The notes under the pieces: generated by a model
Told to the model about the DNA's origin: nothing
What the model saw: only the letters and a program-made list of their open reading frames with translations
Databases searched by the model: none
DNA from: Toxorhynchites rutilus septentrionalis
Lineage: Eukaryota > Arthropoda > Insecta > Diptera > Culicidae
Assembly (NCBI RefSeq): GCF_029784135.1
Contig: NC_073746.1
Span: 67,892,763 to 67,956,762, forward strand
Reading direction: 5' to 3'
DNA length: 64,000 nt
Translations under genes and position numbers: made by a program
Shown here: one piece after another, positions 23,021 to 34,664 of the stretch
Layout of the letters: every line of letters begins with the position of its first letter
Numbering within the stretch: the first letter of the stretch is position 1

Positions 23021-23983
23021 GGCATAACGTAAACAATATAATTATATTTGTACCCATAACGCCCGGTTGAATCAACAAGGTGTATTTGTTGTTGGGATTT
23101 CAATTCTACTGTTTGTGTTTTGATTGTTAAACACGAATAATATGTTAAAAGTTTGTATTAAGATAAAAAAATATTTTTTAATATCGCTACGTTTTGGGTT
23201 AACTCACATGTCTTCAAATGTTTTTCAACATTACTCCTAAACATATATTTTTACCATAATAATGTAATTGGAAAAGTTGTTGGAAATTATAAGCAAATTC
23301 ATTAAATTTCATGAACATGACGGTATAACACGACAAACATATTAAAAGGGAATATTTACTATAAAAAGACAATAAATTAAAAATATTTTTTTAAATATCT
23401 CGAGAATGGATGCATTTAGAAGGAGATTTATAATGAGCTTTTTTATTTTGAATCACATCTGAAATCATAATTTGTGGCTAAAGATGATTGTTAACATACG
23501 AAAATTCGAATTTTCGGAAATTCATAAAAATTCGATGTTCTACAAAGTTCGTCAAAAATAGTTTTACCATCTTGGACCCATTTTTTAAATTTTCTACATG
23601 ACCTCTTTTTTATATGAACAAATTTTTAAAAAATTTAAAAATATGTATTTTGGATATTGCAAATTAAAGTTTTTTTTTGTGAATAAAAGTACTAATTTTT
23701 TTTCTCAGTGTATATTTTTTTCGTGTTAAGACATCAATACACTATAACTCTTTCTAAGACACTATTTCGGTACAACTCATAGTTTTTTAGATATAAATTA
23801 TCAAAGATTTCTCCTACTAAAATCGATACGGCCTTTTCAAAAGTTACGCTTGAGTCAAAAAATTCCCAATTGCTGTGGAAAACTCATATTTCCTCCAACC
23901 CAAACGGAATACAAACTTTGATTCGAATCCAAAATACATGTTTTTAAAATCTGAATTTTTTGGACGATTTCATTTGGAATTGC

Positions 23984-24290
23984 ACAATACCGATCCCAGT
24001 TGTTTTTTTTGGGATCTCAGTATTCTCTCTGAACTGTCATGCCACCATCCCATTCAAAAATATTGTGTCTATGATCAGACAAAGACACCTCTTCGGAAAC
24101 GTGCAAGTTATGAATCTTGTCAAGAATAACCGGGCTACACTGCGTTAGGTCTAAGACTTCTTGTCTGATTGCGTTTATGAATGTTGGTTCATTTCCTTTG
24201 TTAGCTATATCTATGTTGTTTGACGAGAGAAATTCTAAAAGACACTCACCTCGGTAGTTAATGTCGGTACTTACAAATGTTAGTTGAACG
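23984..24290 (-). pseudogene. LINE-B endonuclease fragment
   Basis: The minus strand reads STDINYRGECLLEFLSSNN, then NKGNEPTFINAIRQEVLDLT, then LHVSEEVSLSDHRHNIF and NWDRYCAIP. This is the C-terminal half of an APE-type endonuclease of R1/LOA-like LINEs, including the terminal SDH. It is the part of LINE-B upstream of the polymerase linker at 20394. The gap is filled by the transposon at 20395-23983. The N-terminal half is missing, and a decayed foldback relic (24330-24404) adjoins. Confidence 0.75.
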
Positions 24291-24329
24291 TGTCATATGG
24301 AAAAGTTTTAGATTTTATTGAATAATGCC

Positions 24330-24404
24330 TTAAAAAATTTCAATCATTAGTACGTTTGATCACTTTCATCCCGGTGATCAATTTGCCCCCGGATGACGGT
24401 ATGT
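24330..24404. repeat. Decayed relative of the 6.6-kb foldback
   Basis: The segment with tagtacgtttgatcac and ggtgatcaatttgccc is an inverted, diverged copy of 6640-6700. Only one end is recognisable. Confidence 0.5.
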
Positions 24405-24476
24405 TTTTTTTAATTTTTTATGATATTCAATTGGTTACAATTAGTTTTCCTCAAATTCCTGTCCAACAGAAGTAGC

Positions 24477-24481
24477 AAAAA
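24477..24481 (-). terminator. Pol III terminator of tRNA-Lys
   Basis: Five T residues on the minus strand begin 7 bases after the tRNA 3' end, a normal distance for RNA polymerase III termination. Confidence 0.8.
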
Positions 24482-24487
24482 CATTTC

Positions 24488-24560
24488 CGCCCAACGTGGG
24501 GCTCGAACCCACGACCCTGAGATTAAGAGTCTCATGCTCTACCGACTGAGCTAGCCGGGC
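24488..24560 (-). tRNA. tRNA-Lys-CTT: tRNA-Lys (anticodon CTT)
   Basis: The 73-base minus-strand sequence folds as a complete cloverleaf. The acceptor GCCCGGC pairs with GTTGGGC (one G-T pair), and the D arm is AGCTCAGTCGGTAGAGC. The anticodon loop CTCTTAA gives anticodon CTT, the T arm is GTGGG-TTCGAGC-CCCAC, and the discriminator is G. The internal promoter boxes (TAGCTCAGTCGG and GGTTCGAGCCC) match consensus. There is no intron. It appears essentially identical to the canonical insect tRNA-Lys, and all stems are intact, so it is likely functional. Confidence 0.97.
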
Positions 24561-26527
24561 GAGGTGGATAGAAATTTGCCGAAATGTGTTTGTTCATCTA
24601 TTTTTACGGGCAGATGACCGATCGGTGCATCAAGCGAGATTCAGTAACTGGATGGCTGAAAGATCAATATCATGGTGGCAACCATCGTCACAATCATTAA
24701 GCCCATACATGATTAATGATCAATTTGTGATGGAAACGGAAATCGTTAGTTAATCGAGCTCGAACTCACCGAAACAAGAGCTCGGCGCCCATTATCGACG
24801 GCGCAAAGTTACCCTTGGCAATGAGTTTGCCCCACCATCCGATCGGTGGCGCACTAGCACACAGTATTAATTAAGTACACGTTATATCTCGGCAAGCACA
24901 AGGCTCAAGAGCACCGGATTCCGATTTCGACGACTCATTAGTGTGAGATCTCACCGAACGCATCGCGCGTCGTCGTCGTCGCGCCCAGCCGAGCGTTAAT
25001 CTGCTGCGGCATTGTTTGCGAAATCGATGATGGCGTCCTTGGGCTCATGTTAACATTTGACGATTCCGCGCTAATAAACCGTAGCCGACGCCGCGCAAAC
25101 CTTGAAATCGTACCGAACAAGTGCATTTCAGCAGTTTGCTGGTTTGATTATTGTTTTCATCCGTTGCCAGAGCGATATGATTGATTGCGTTAGGAGAAAG
25201 AGAGGAGAAAAGCATACGAGCAATTCGCGGCTGGGATGAGAGATTCATGATGTTTTTTTTTAAATCTGTAAATGATACGATAAAGCGACTCGAAATGCCG
25301 CTGGCTCGTATCCTCTGACTGGTAATGCCCAGACAAAGCGTCGCGTTGTTTGCTGTCTGCTTCACGGCTCGTTCGAAAGCATTAGTGATTTCGCCTGAAG
25401 CAACGAAAAAAAAAATGAACGCATCGTGGACGACGGCGGCGGAAGGAAACGACGCTGTAGTTTAATGCAATCTTCGTATCGTTGCGCTGACTCATAATCT
25501 TTGTCGGTTGGTTTGGGTGCTACTGCTGCTGCTGCTTTTGCGAGGTTCAACGATGCAGATGTTATTCCTGCATTCCACCAACATCACCACCATCATCATC
25601 ACTACTGTCATTGTCATCGTCATCGGGTGCAATCTGACTCAGAATGGGACGTTGAACGCAAGTATGCGGGAATTCAGCAGAAAACCTCGTGGCGTTAGAA
25701 CCATTCGCTGTTCCATGCGTTCGCCCGAAAACCCCTGACGAGACGTTGGAGTTCGTGGATGGTGCTTGCCAGAGGAAGGAGTAGCAACTCAGCGACGATG
25801 TGTGGAGATTTGTATATATTATATGCAATGGCATACTCGTCGTTACCCACAGGGAAGGTTGTATGTTTCAGTAATGTCCCCTGAAAATGTTTCATGTTGG
25901 ATAGATTCAATTTTTCATTTTACTTTCCTGAATTCTTCCACCCACCAGGTTGTGCTCATCTGCTGCGGCACTGTTTTAGCACGGAACATTCATATACAGC
26001 TGCCATAAAATATATGATTACAAGCAACCGTAGACAGCGCAAGAGGGCATGCGGGTGCAGATAACCCGGGGAGACGCAACGCATCAAATCATTTGATGTC
26101 TTTGTTAGACCCTGTCGTAGTGAAATTAAAGACCGGTTTGCCTTCTATGTATGGCTTCTAAACGACGCATAGCTTTAAACTATGGGAGCTCGCTCGCTCG
26201 CTGCCTAATGACTAATGTTCAACGAGGTTGTCCAAAATGCGCAAATGTATATATCGCTGGGACGTGTCGTGGGTGATAAAATTATAGACCATTGACCTGC
26301 ATTGTATCGTTGTTGCTGTTGTTGCCCGTTCCAGAGTAACAACGACGACAAAGCGCTGCTTTGCTGCATAGCGGCGAAACGAGTTCAACGACTATCTCTC
26401 TATCACCACATCTCGCTGCGTTGTCCCCGTGAATAATAGAACAGAAGATAAATGTTGTAAACTTTCATTTGGAAGCAATTTCGTCGGTGGGTGTCGTCGA
26501 ACCGAGAGCGATTTGGAAGTTCTCTCT

Positions 26528-26528
<1 letters not shown>
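24561..26528. other. Unique DNA without recognisable genes
   Basis: Composition is closer to balanced than in the repeats. Low-complexity runs occur (CTG repeats near 25520, CAC/CAT repeats near 25575-25625) and give histidine- or serine-rich chance frames on both strands. No domain, splice pair or transposon end is convincing. It may be intron or regulatory DNA of a neighbouring gene. Confidence 0.45.

Positions 26529-26566
<38 letters not shown>
26529..26566. repeat. (GT)n microsatellite
   Basis: About 19 uninterrupted GT dinucleotides. Confidence 0.97.
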
Positions 26567-26568
<2 letters not shown>

Positions 26569-26679
26569 CGTGGATGAGACGATGATGTTTATGTACCGTG
26601 TATATACAGTTGAACGGTTCTGTGGTTTAAGCGAATATCTAAAATTTACAATATTTATATTTCATTAGCGGACCCGACA

Positions 26680-26683
<4 letters not shown>

Positions 26684-26768
<85 letters not shown>
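26684..26768. repeat. (TA)n microsatellite
   Basis: About 42 TA dinucleotides directly after an RTE-like end motif (tagcggacccgacaaact, 26666-26683). A similar run precedes the second copy of the duplicated segment at 28061. Confidence 0.97.
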
Positions 26769-26770
<2 letters not shown>

Positions 26771-27607
26771 CCTTATTTTCTTTTCTATCTACGGAATAAG
26801 CAGCAATGACTACTGGCGACAGGGAAAACGCAATCAGCTATGTATGAAGTGATCACTACTACTAATGTGCTATCTTGCGTAAAAATGATATTTCAGATTT
26901 AAAGTTTTTGCTGATCGAAACTGATGGAAGATAGAAAACACACGTCTCCTCTGATTGATACTAATAGTAAAAAATGTAATTGAATACCATTCCACGCGAA
27001 TGTTTGGAGAGAAAAAAAACTGTTTTATTTTACTCGGTTTTGTTACAAGCTGACTAGCAAAGTGGCACAACAAATACAATGAATGACGCTTGGAAGTAGT
27101 AATCCATTTTCCCTGTGAAAGTTTCCATGGTGTAGACTACATGGAAAAACCTTGAAAATTTGGGAATATCAGGGAATTTAAACAATGCCAGGGAATATCA
27201 GGGAATTCAGTTGTCAATCGGGGAAAAATGCAATTCCGCCAATTTGAATGTTGACTATTGCATGAATCAGAAAGCTAATCATAGCAAAACAATTGGATTT
27301 GACGAGTTTGACTCTCTATAGGTTTTTCAGTATGCTGTTAGCTTTTACCTGTAGGTGAACTTAGTTCGTCAGAAGGGAAATAGCGCAAAAGTAGATGCCC
27401 TGCAAACATTAAATCGTATAGCTAGCGTATATAAACGTATATAGTGTCGCAGACGTTGAAATTTAAGTTTTTTTTTGGAAGCCGAAAAATCATCGGAATC
27501 GGTGTTTTCAAATTGTTTTATTTGATGCGACGAAAGCCCAATCCTTGGTCTTTCCGTCATTGATTCTGATCGAAAATTGGCTGGAAAATGATTCGAGAAG
27601 CTTTCGA
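26771..27607. repeat. Duplicated segment, first copy
   Basis: These 837 bp recur at 28061-28897, an offset of 1290 bp, with only a few differences, and both are preceded by long TA runs. The segment contains repeated agggaatatcagggaatt phrases near 27165-27205, a form I have seen in dispersed animal repeats. No protein family is recognisable, and the open frames at 27369-27777 are on both strands and do not persist convincingly in the second copy. Confidence 0.9.
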
Positions 27608-27910
27608 CAATATTGACTGATTCTGGATGTATCAGTGAAGTTCCAGCAGACTTGGCACTGAAACAGACTTTGCTCCAAAAAATGAACGATAGTAGCATTT
27701 CTGGAAAGGATGAGTTTAGTGAAACCACAACGTTTAGAGGGCTTTTCCATTAACACCGAATGTTTTTTATGAAACATGCGTGTGGAAATTGTACTATGCG
27801 ATAAATTTGATGATGCTATATTTCACTTTGGAGGGATACCACCCATAAAAATGTCGAGCTAGTTAATTCAACGAGTTCGAATTCTTTTGACGTAGAACTA
27901 TGCTATAAGG

Positions 27911-28060
<150 letters not shown>

Positions 28061-28897
28061 CCTTATTTTCTTTTCTATCTACGGAATAAGCAGCAATGAC
28101 TACTGGCGACAGGGAAAACGCAATCAGCTATGTATGAAGTGATCACTACTACTAATGTGCTATCTTGCGTAAAAATGATATTTCAGATTTAAAGTTTTTG
28201 CTGATCGAAACTGATGGAAGATAGAAAACACACGTCTCCTCTGATTGATACTAATAGTAAAAAATGTAATTGAATACCATTCCACGCGAATGTTTGGAGA
28301 GAGAGAAAACCTGTTTTATTTTACTCGGTTTTGTTACAAGCTGACTCGCAAAGTGGCACAACAAATACAATGAATGACGCTTGGAAGTAGTAATCCATTT
28401 TCCCTGTGAAAGTTTCCATGGTGTAGACTACATGGAAAAACCTTGAAAATTTGGGAATATCAGGGAATTTAAACAATGCCAGGGAATATCAGGGAATTCA
28501 GTTGTCAATCGGGGAAAAATGCAATTCCGCCAATTTGAATGTTGACTATTGCATGAATCAGAAAGCTAATCATAGCAAAACAATTGGATTTGACGAGTTT
28601 GACTCTCTATAGGTTTTTCAGTATGCTGTTAGCTTTTACCTGTAGGTGAACTTAGTTCGTCAGAAGGGAAATAGCGCAAAAGTAGATGCCCTGCAAACAT
28701 TAAATCGTATAGCTAGCGTATATACACGTATATAGTGTCGCAGACGTTGAAATTTAAGTTTTTTTTGGAAACCGAAAAATCATCGGAATCGGTGTTTTCA
28801 AATTGTTTTATTTGATGCGACGAAAGCCCAATCCTTGGTCTTTCCGTCATTGATTCTGATCGAAAATTGGCTGGAAAATGATTCGAGAAGCTTTCGA
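28061..28897. repeat. Duplicated segment, second copy
   Basis: Near-identical to 26771-27607. The homology stops at ctttcga (28897), where mariner-related sequence begins. The continuation present after the first copy (27608-27910) is missing after the mariner sequence. Confidence 0.9.
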
Positions 28898-28913
28898 AGC
28901 TTTTCGACTTTTT

Positions 28914-30010
28914 TTCTTAAAAATTAATGCTTTATTCTGCAAAAATGGTTACAAATTTAATATTCAAAGTATTGCCCATCTCTAGTCAAAACTTTTTCCT
29001 ATCTTTTCTGGCAATCCATTTGCGAATAGTCGGCCGATTTGTCGGCTAATGGTCCTATCCAATCCAATAATGAATCGATCCAATTTTTGACTTCCTCAAA
29101 ATTGGAGAAGTGCTGGCCAGGCCATGTTGCATCGATCGAAAAAGGTAGTAATTCGACGGAGCAATGTCTGGAGAATACTTCCCATTTCAGCGTTTCAAAG
29201 CATGTTTTGACCGGATTCGCGACATTCGGCCGAGCATTGTCGTGCTGCAAAATAACTTTATCGTGTTTTTGCTCGTATTGTGGCCGTTTTTTCCATCAGT
29301 GCACCGCTCAAACGCATCAATTGTCATCGGTAGAGGGCCCCCGTAATAGTTTCATTCGGTTTTAATAGCTCATAGTACACCACACCCAGCTTGTCCCACC
29401 AAATAGACAGCATAACCTTATGGCCGTGAATACTCCGCGCGGCCGTCGATGTTGATGCATAGCCGGGGTATGCTTACTTTGCCCGACGTTTAGGATTGTC
29501 GTAAAGGACCCACTTTTCATCGCCAGTAACGATTCGATGCAAAAAACCTTTTCTTTTATGCCGTTGGAGCAGTTGTTAGCTCGTCAAAAAACGGCGTTCG
29601 AAGTCTCGTGGCTTCAATTAATACGGCTCCCAATGTCCCATCTTTCGGATCATTCCCATTGCTTTTAAACGATCGGATATGGTTTGCTGAGCTACTCCAA
29701 GTGTATCAGCAAGTTCTTGTTGCGTTTGTGACGGACCTTGATCGAGTAAAACCTCCAATTCTTCATCTTCAAACTTTTTTGTGGCGGTCCGGAACGTTCT
29801 TCGTCTTCCAAGTCAAAATTACGACTTTGAAACCGTGCAAACCACGTCTGACACGTTCGCTCAGTTGGTACAAAATTGGACATATTCGAATTGGAAAAAA
29901 AACTATATTGCTTACGCTTCAACTTTTTGACACATACAGAAAAAACCGCGCAATGACGGTAGCTTTCTAACGAGCATTTGGAAATTTGATTCACTGGAAT
30001 AATAATCTAG
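28914..30010 (-). pseudogene. Mariner transposase pseudogene, copy A
   Basis: Readable pieces on the minus strand are PTERTCQTWFARFQSRNFDL (N-terminal DNA-binding region, near 29870), the block around QHDNARPNVANPVKTC (second catalytic aspartate, near 29250), and NFEEVKNWIDSLLDW (C-terminal helix). Frameshifts follow GPP in the N-terminal part and occur elsewhere, and the YSPD block of the third aspartate is scrambled. The element is inactive. Its terminal repeats could not be fixed. Confidence 0.88.
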
Positions 30011-30026
30011 TTACGCCATCTGAAAA

Positions 30027-30597
30027 TGTAAGTACTAAAAAAATATTGAAATTTTGAAAAAAAAAAATTCTGGATTTACAAATTTAGTACTACTTTAATT
30101 CATATTTGAATGTGTTCCTTCGGCTTTTCTAGATATGTGTGATTATTTTCAGTGTTGCGCGACACAAAAAATATTGTTTTTATATTTCCAAAGGGTCTGG
30201 CTGGGTAAGGGAGTAAAAAGTCCCCCAAACCAAATCACCAGCTGTATGGAATATATTGTATAGGGTACATAAGCATTTTGGCAGTAGTACCATATATTTG
30301 AGTCCTTATATGGTACACTATAGGATATATGGTGAAAAATGCACCTTTTGTTTTTTTTCACGCCATTCTCAATAGCTTTGAGACAAAAATATGAATAAAT
30401 ACTGATAGTCCATCTTATTAAGGTACTTTCTGGCATTTCGAAATTTGGAAAAAATATAACCTTCACACCCACTTCTGCTCTAGTTTTTATTTAAATGCGT
30501 TCGTATGTGTCTTTTTTCCACATGTGGCGTAATTTTTTCTGAATTTTTAAGAGCATTGCGAGCCATAAAAATAATTTTCTTCATCGCCTGCCTTATT
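30027..30597. repeat. Left arm of a large inverted repeat
   Basis: This arm contains cagtgttgcgcgac, agggtctggctgggtaa, caaatcaccagctgta and acatacgaacgcattt-type segments in inverse order relative to 36940-37735. The two arms surround the full-length LINE. The arms are diverged, roughly 80 percent alike by eye, and the right side includes additional tandem units. Confidence 0.75.
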
Positions 30598-30980
30598 ATT
30601 TTTATTTTCTTTTTTTTTTTTTTTTTTATTAAATCGTTTATTTTTACAGGCTCAGTTACATAAGTTTAAAGGAGCCAAACTCCTATCTGTATAGTTACAA
30701 GTATATATAAACATTTTTTATTAATGCTAATGTTAATGAAGTAGAGAACCGATTACTCGCGGCTTGCTCGAGTTTAGAAGGGTGACATTTTGTTTCAGGA
30801 AAAGGATGGGATATAAGGATATGTTGACAATGTTCACACTCACATTCGCACTCACATTCATCATACTCAATTCTTAAGCCTATCTTATATCTAACATGTA
30901 TTTACATTTTACCTTATTCTATTGTTAGTAAGAAGGGATTTGATTTTTCGGAAAAGGAAAAAATAAGGATATAAGGACAA

Positions 30981-33900
30981 TCACACACGAAGATCGATAG
31001 CTTTTAGGAAGACATATATTTGGGACATGTAATCAAGGTCGAACCGAGCCAACACATCTCTCACCGGCACATTGGGCTGCCTTCCTCTAGCCCGAAGAGA
31101 GTTTTCTAAATTCGATCTGGCAACAAGATACTCCTCGCACGACCAAACAACGTGTTCGATGTCGTGGTAACCTTGGCCACAAGCACAGATATTGCCATCG
31201 GCAAGATTAAAACGAAAGAGTAGCGCGTCTAACGAACAGTGATTGGACATGAGTCGGGAGAAGGTGCGAATAAAGTCCCGACTCAAGTCCAGACTTTTGA
31301 ACCATGGTTTGAGACTAACCTTAGGGATAATCGAGTGAAACCACCGGCCCAATTCATCTTCGTTCCATTTACGTTGCCAGTTAGCGATGGTATTTTTACG
31401 GACTAAAGAATAAAATTCATTGAAAGCGATTTGACGCTGATAAATATCGCCTTCAATTGCACCTACCTTTGCCAATGAGTCAGCCCTCTCGTTACCCGGA
31501 ATTGAGCAATGTGAAGGGACCCAGACAAAGGTAATGGCATAACAGCGTCTGGTTAAAGCACTCAAATTTTCTCGTATTCTCTCAAGGAAGTACGGCGAGT
31601 GCTTTTCCGGCCTCACTGAACGGATAGCTTCGACAGAGCTCAGACTATCCGTTACAACGTAATAGTGTTCAACAGGTCGTGAGGCGACGCTGTCCAGCGC
31701 CCAATGTATTGCTGCCAATTCAGCAATATACACAGAGCAAGGATTCTGAAGACTGTGGGAGGTGCTAAAAATTTCGTTGAACACTCCAAATCCTGTGGAC
31801 TCATTCATAGAGGACCCATCAGTAAAGTACATATTATCACAATTGACACGCCCATACTTTTCATTGAAGATCGTAGGAACGATCCCCGATCGATGATAAT
31901 CTGGAATTCCATGGATTTTCTCCTTCATGAACAGATCAAAATGTACAGAGGAATTGATGTAGTCAGGAAAACAAACACGGTTGGGAGTATACGAAGAAGG
32001 ATCAACCTGCATGGAGATGAATTCATGATATGAGCTCATGAATCCTGAATGAAAATTTAGCTCGATAAGCTGCTCAAAATTTCCGATCACCAATGGGTTC
32101 ATAACCTTACACCGGATGAGGAACCGAAGAGATAATAAATTGAAGCGATCTTTTAGTGGGAGTACGCCTGCCAAAACCTCGAGACTCATGGTATGCGTTG
32201 AGGGCATACATCCCAACGCAATACGGAGACAAAGATACTGAATTCGCTCGAGTTTAATGAGGTGTGTTTTGGCAGCTGATTGAAAACAGAAACTGCCATA
32301 CTCCATCACTGAGAGAATAGTTGTTCGATACAACATTATAAGATCTTCGGGATGGGCTCCCCACCATGTGCCGGTAATTGTACGGAGAAAGTTTATTCTT
32401 TGTTGACATTTTTTACTCAGATACCTAATATGGGCCCCCCAAGTACATTTGGAGTCGAACCAGACCCCAAGATACTTGAATGACATAGCATGAGTGATCG
32501 GTTTACCCAAAAGTTGAAGCTTTGGTTTTGCTGGTCTATGCTTCCTAGAAAAAACCACCATCTCTGTTTTCTCCGTGGAGAATTCGATCCCTAGCCCAAT
32601 GGCCCAGGTTGAAAAATTGTTCAAAGTATCTTGTAAGGGTCCTTGCAGGTCGGATTCGTTTGATCCTACGACAGACACCACTCCATCATCTGCAAGTTGT
32701 CTTAGGCTGCAATTTTGTGTAAGGCAATTGTCGATGTCGCTTACATAGAAGTTGTACAAAAGGGGGCTTAAACATGAGCCCTGGGGGAGGCCCATGTAAG
32801 AGACCCGACTTACTGCCGAATCTCCGTGAGAAAAGTTCAAATGTTTCTCACAAAGCAAGTTATATAACATATTATTCAACAGAGGCGGCAGACCCCGAGA
32901 GTGTAATTTGTCTGACAAAACCTCTATTGAAACTGAATCAAAGGCCCCCTTTATGTCCAAGAATACTGAAGCCATTTGTTTTTTTTCGGCGTAAGCCATT
33001 TGAATTTCTGAAGAAAGCAACGCAAGACAATCATTCGTCCCCTTGCCCCTGCGGAACCCATATTGTGTATCTGAGAGGAGGCCATTCGTTTCAACCCATT
33101 GATCAAGGCGAAACAAGATTATTTTCTCCAACAATTTCCGTATACAAGACAGCATTGCTATTGGGCGGTACGAATTGAAGTCGGACGCGGGTTTTCCGGG
33201 TTTTTGAATAGCTATAATTCGCACTTGTCTCCAATCATCTGGAACAATATTATGCTCCAGAAACCGATTGAATAAATTCAACAAGCGATGTTTCGCCACA
33301 TCAGGGAGGTTTTTTAATAAGTTGAACTTAATTCTATCCGTTCCTGGAGCAGAATTGTTACAAGAAAGGAGAGCAAGAGAGAATTCTACCATCGAAAACT
33401 CGGAATCAAGATCGCACCTATCTTGTGGTATATCTCGAACAATTTTTTGCACAGGAGCGGAATCGGGACAAACCTTCCGTGCAAAATTAAAAATCCATCG
33501 ATGTGAATATTCTTCGCTTTCATTCGATGAAGAGCGATTTCTCATGTTTCGAGCCACTTTCCATAATTTTTTCATTGACGTTTCTCGTGACAAACCTCCC
33601 ACGAAATTTCGCCAATAAGCACGTTTTTTCCCTTTGATCAAGTTTTTAAATTGATTTTCAAGGTCCAAATACGTTTGAAAATTCTCAAATGTTCCACGTT
33701 TCCGAAAAGCTTTAAATGCGTTCGATTTATCCTGATAAAGCTTGGAACATTGGCTATCCCACCATGGATTGGGAGGCCTTCGACGAATAGTGGAACCTGG
33801 GATGGGTTTCGTTTGAGCGCGAACCGCGCTGTCATATATCAAACGAGAAAGGAAGTTATACTCCTCCAATGGAGGTAAACCATCTCTGGAATTGATGGCT

Positions 33901-34664
33901 AGAGTAATCGCGTCCGCATATTTTTTCCAGTCAATGTGTCTTGTGAGGTCATATGCCAAATTTATAGATTCAGAAGAATTCGACCCAGTGGTGATGGAAA
34001 TTTTGATTGGCAAGTGATCACTACCGTTGGGGTCCTGGATTACATTCCACTTGCAATCTAACGATAGTGAATTCGAGCAAAGCGAGAGGTCAAGAGCACT
34101 TGGGTTAGCAGGAGGTTTAGGTACACGTGTTGTTTCCCCAGTGTTCAAAACGGTCATATTGAAGCTGTTACAAAGGTCATATATCAACAATGAACGATTG
34201 TCGTCGTACTGTTCCCCCCAGGCAGTTCCGTGAGAGTTGAAGTCTCCCAAGATCAATCGTGGCTCAGGAAGGAGTGAGCACATGTCAACAAGTTGATTGC
34301 GGCTAACCGCAGCTCTCGGAGGCCAATACAAGCTGACAATACAGAGGTCTTTGCCTCTGATGTTTGCATGACAAGCAACAGCTTCGATCCCTCCAATAGG
34401 TGGAAGGTCAATTCGAAAAAATGAGTGGCACTTATTGATACCCAATAGCACCCCTCCGTATCTGTCATCACGGTCCAAGCGTATGATATTAAAATCGTGG
34501 AAAGAGAGATCATCTCGCGAAGAAAGCCAAGTTTCGGACAGAGCAAAAACATCACAATTGAAGTTATGAATTAAAAATTTGAATGTATCCAATTTAGGGA
34601 TAAGACTACGACAATTCCACTGTAAAACAGTGATATCTCCGACCTCTCTATTTAAATTAGACAT
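30981..34664 (-). CDS. I-clade LINE ORF2: endonuclease, reverse transcriptase, RNase H
   Basis: The 1227-residue protein starts at the ATG at 34664-34662. It nicks target DNA, copies its RNA and degrades the RNA strand. Residues 10-225 are the APE endonuclease (N17, E44, D141 and N143 in GDFNSHG, D216-H217 in SDHLPI). Residues about 470-730 are the polymerase (D570 in FLDIKGAFD, LPQGS 626-630, LADD 657-660). Residues about 943-1070 are RNase H with D949, E982, D1006 and D1062 all present. A CXC...HX4C motif lies at 1160-1176. No stop or shift is seen. The start overlaps the ORF1 stop by 8 bases (ATGTCTAA), suggesting termination-reinitiation. Confidence 0.95.
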   Translation of the reverse strand: MSNLNREVGDITVLQWNCRSLIPKLDTFKFLIHNFNCDVFALSETWLSSRDDLSFHDFNIIRLDRDDRYGGVLLGINKCHSFFRIDLPPIGGIEAVACHANIRGKDLCIVSLYWPPRAAVSRNQLVDMCSLLPEPRLILGDFNSHGTAWGEQYDDNRSLLIYDLCNSFNMTVLNTGETTRVPKPPANPSALDLSLCSNSLSLDCKWNVIQDPNGSDHLPIKISITTGSNSSESINLAYDLTRHIDWKKYADAITLAINSRDGLPPLEEYNFLSRLIYDSAVRAQTKPIPGSTIRRRPPNPWWDSQCSKLYQDKSNAFKAFRKRGTFENFQTYLDLENQFKNLIKGKKRAYWRNFVGGLSRETSMKKLWKVARNMRNRSSSNESEEYSHRWIFNFARKVCPDSAPVQKIVRDIPQDRCDLDSEFSMVEFSLALLSCNNSAPGTDRIKFNLLKNLPDVAKHRLLNLFNRFLEHNIVPDDWRQVRIIAIQKPGKPASDFNSYRPIAMLSCIRKLLEKIILFRLDQWVETNGLLSDTQYGFRRGKGTNDCLALLSSEIQMAYAEKKQMASVFLDIKGAFDSVSIEVLSDKLHSRGLPPLLNNMLYNLLCEKHLNFSHGDSAVSRVSYMGLPQGSCLSPLLYNFYVSDIDNCLTQNCSLRQLADDGVVSVVGSNESDLQGPLQDTLNNFSTWAIGLGIEFSTEKTEMVVFSRKHRPAKPKLQLLGKPITHAMSFKYLGVWFDSKCTWGAHIRYLSKKCQQRINFLRTITGTWWGAHPEDLIMLYRTTILSVMEYGSFCFQSAAKTHLIKLERIQYLCLRIALGCMPSTHTMSLEVLAGVLPLKDRFNLLSLRFLIRCKVMNPLVIGNFEQLIELNFHSGFMSSYHEFISMQVDPSSYTPNRVCFPDYINSSVHFDLFMKEKIHGIPDYHRSGIVPTIFNEKYGRVNCDNMYFTDGSSMNESTGFGVFNEIFSTSHSLQNPCSVYIAELAAIHWALDSVASRPVEHYYVVTDSLSSVEAIRSVRPEKHSPYFLERIRENLSALTRRCYAITFVWVPSHCSIPGNERADSLAKVGAIEGDIYQRQIAFNEFYSLVRKNTIANWQRKWNEDELGRWFHSIIPKVSLKPWFKSLDLSRDFIRTFSRLMSNHCSLDALLFRFNLADGNICACGQGYHDIEHVVWSCEEYLVARSNLENSLRARGRQPNVPVRDVLARFDLDYMSQIYVFLKAIDLRV

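Larger units (their letters stand above)
20395..23983 (-). mobile_element. Long-inverted-repeat transposon of unrecognised family, copy 1
   Basis: The element interrupts LINE-B, whose coding resumes on both sides. It reads on the minus strand: a left block (23983-23130), the transposase-like frame (22819-20879), and a right end (20580-20395). The right end is an inverted copy of 23130-23320, sharing gttggaaattataagcaaat and cctaaacatatattttta. Copy 2 shows that the right inverted repeat extends further, so copy 1 is truncated there. The full terminal repeats may therefore reach about 0.85 kb. Superfamily is unknown. Confidence 0.7.

Noticed and set aside
25500..25700. Histidine- and serine-rich exon
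   Set aside because: The frames arise from CAC/CAT and CTG runs, are open on both strands, and have no convincing splice sites or start context.
27369..27777. Possible gene in the duplicated segment (frames of 119 and 89 codons)
   Set aside because: The second copy of the segment does not preserve them and no protein family is recognisable.
29608..29970. 120-codon plus-strand frame
   Set aside because: Antisense to the mariner transposase pseudogene, which explains the sequence.
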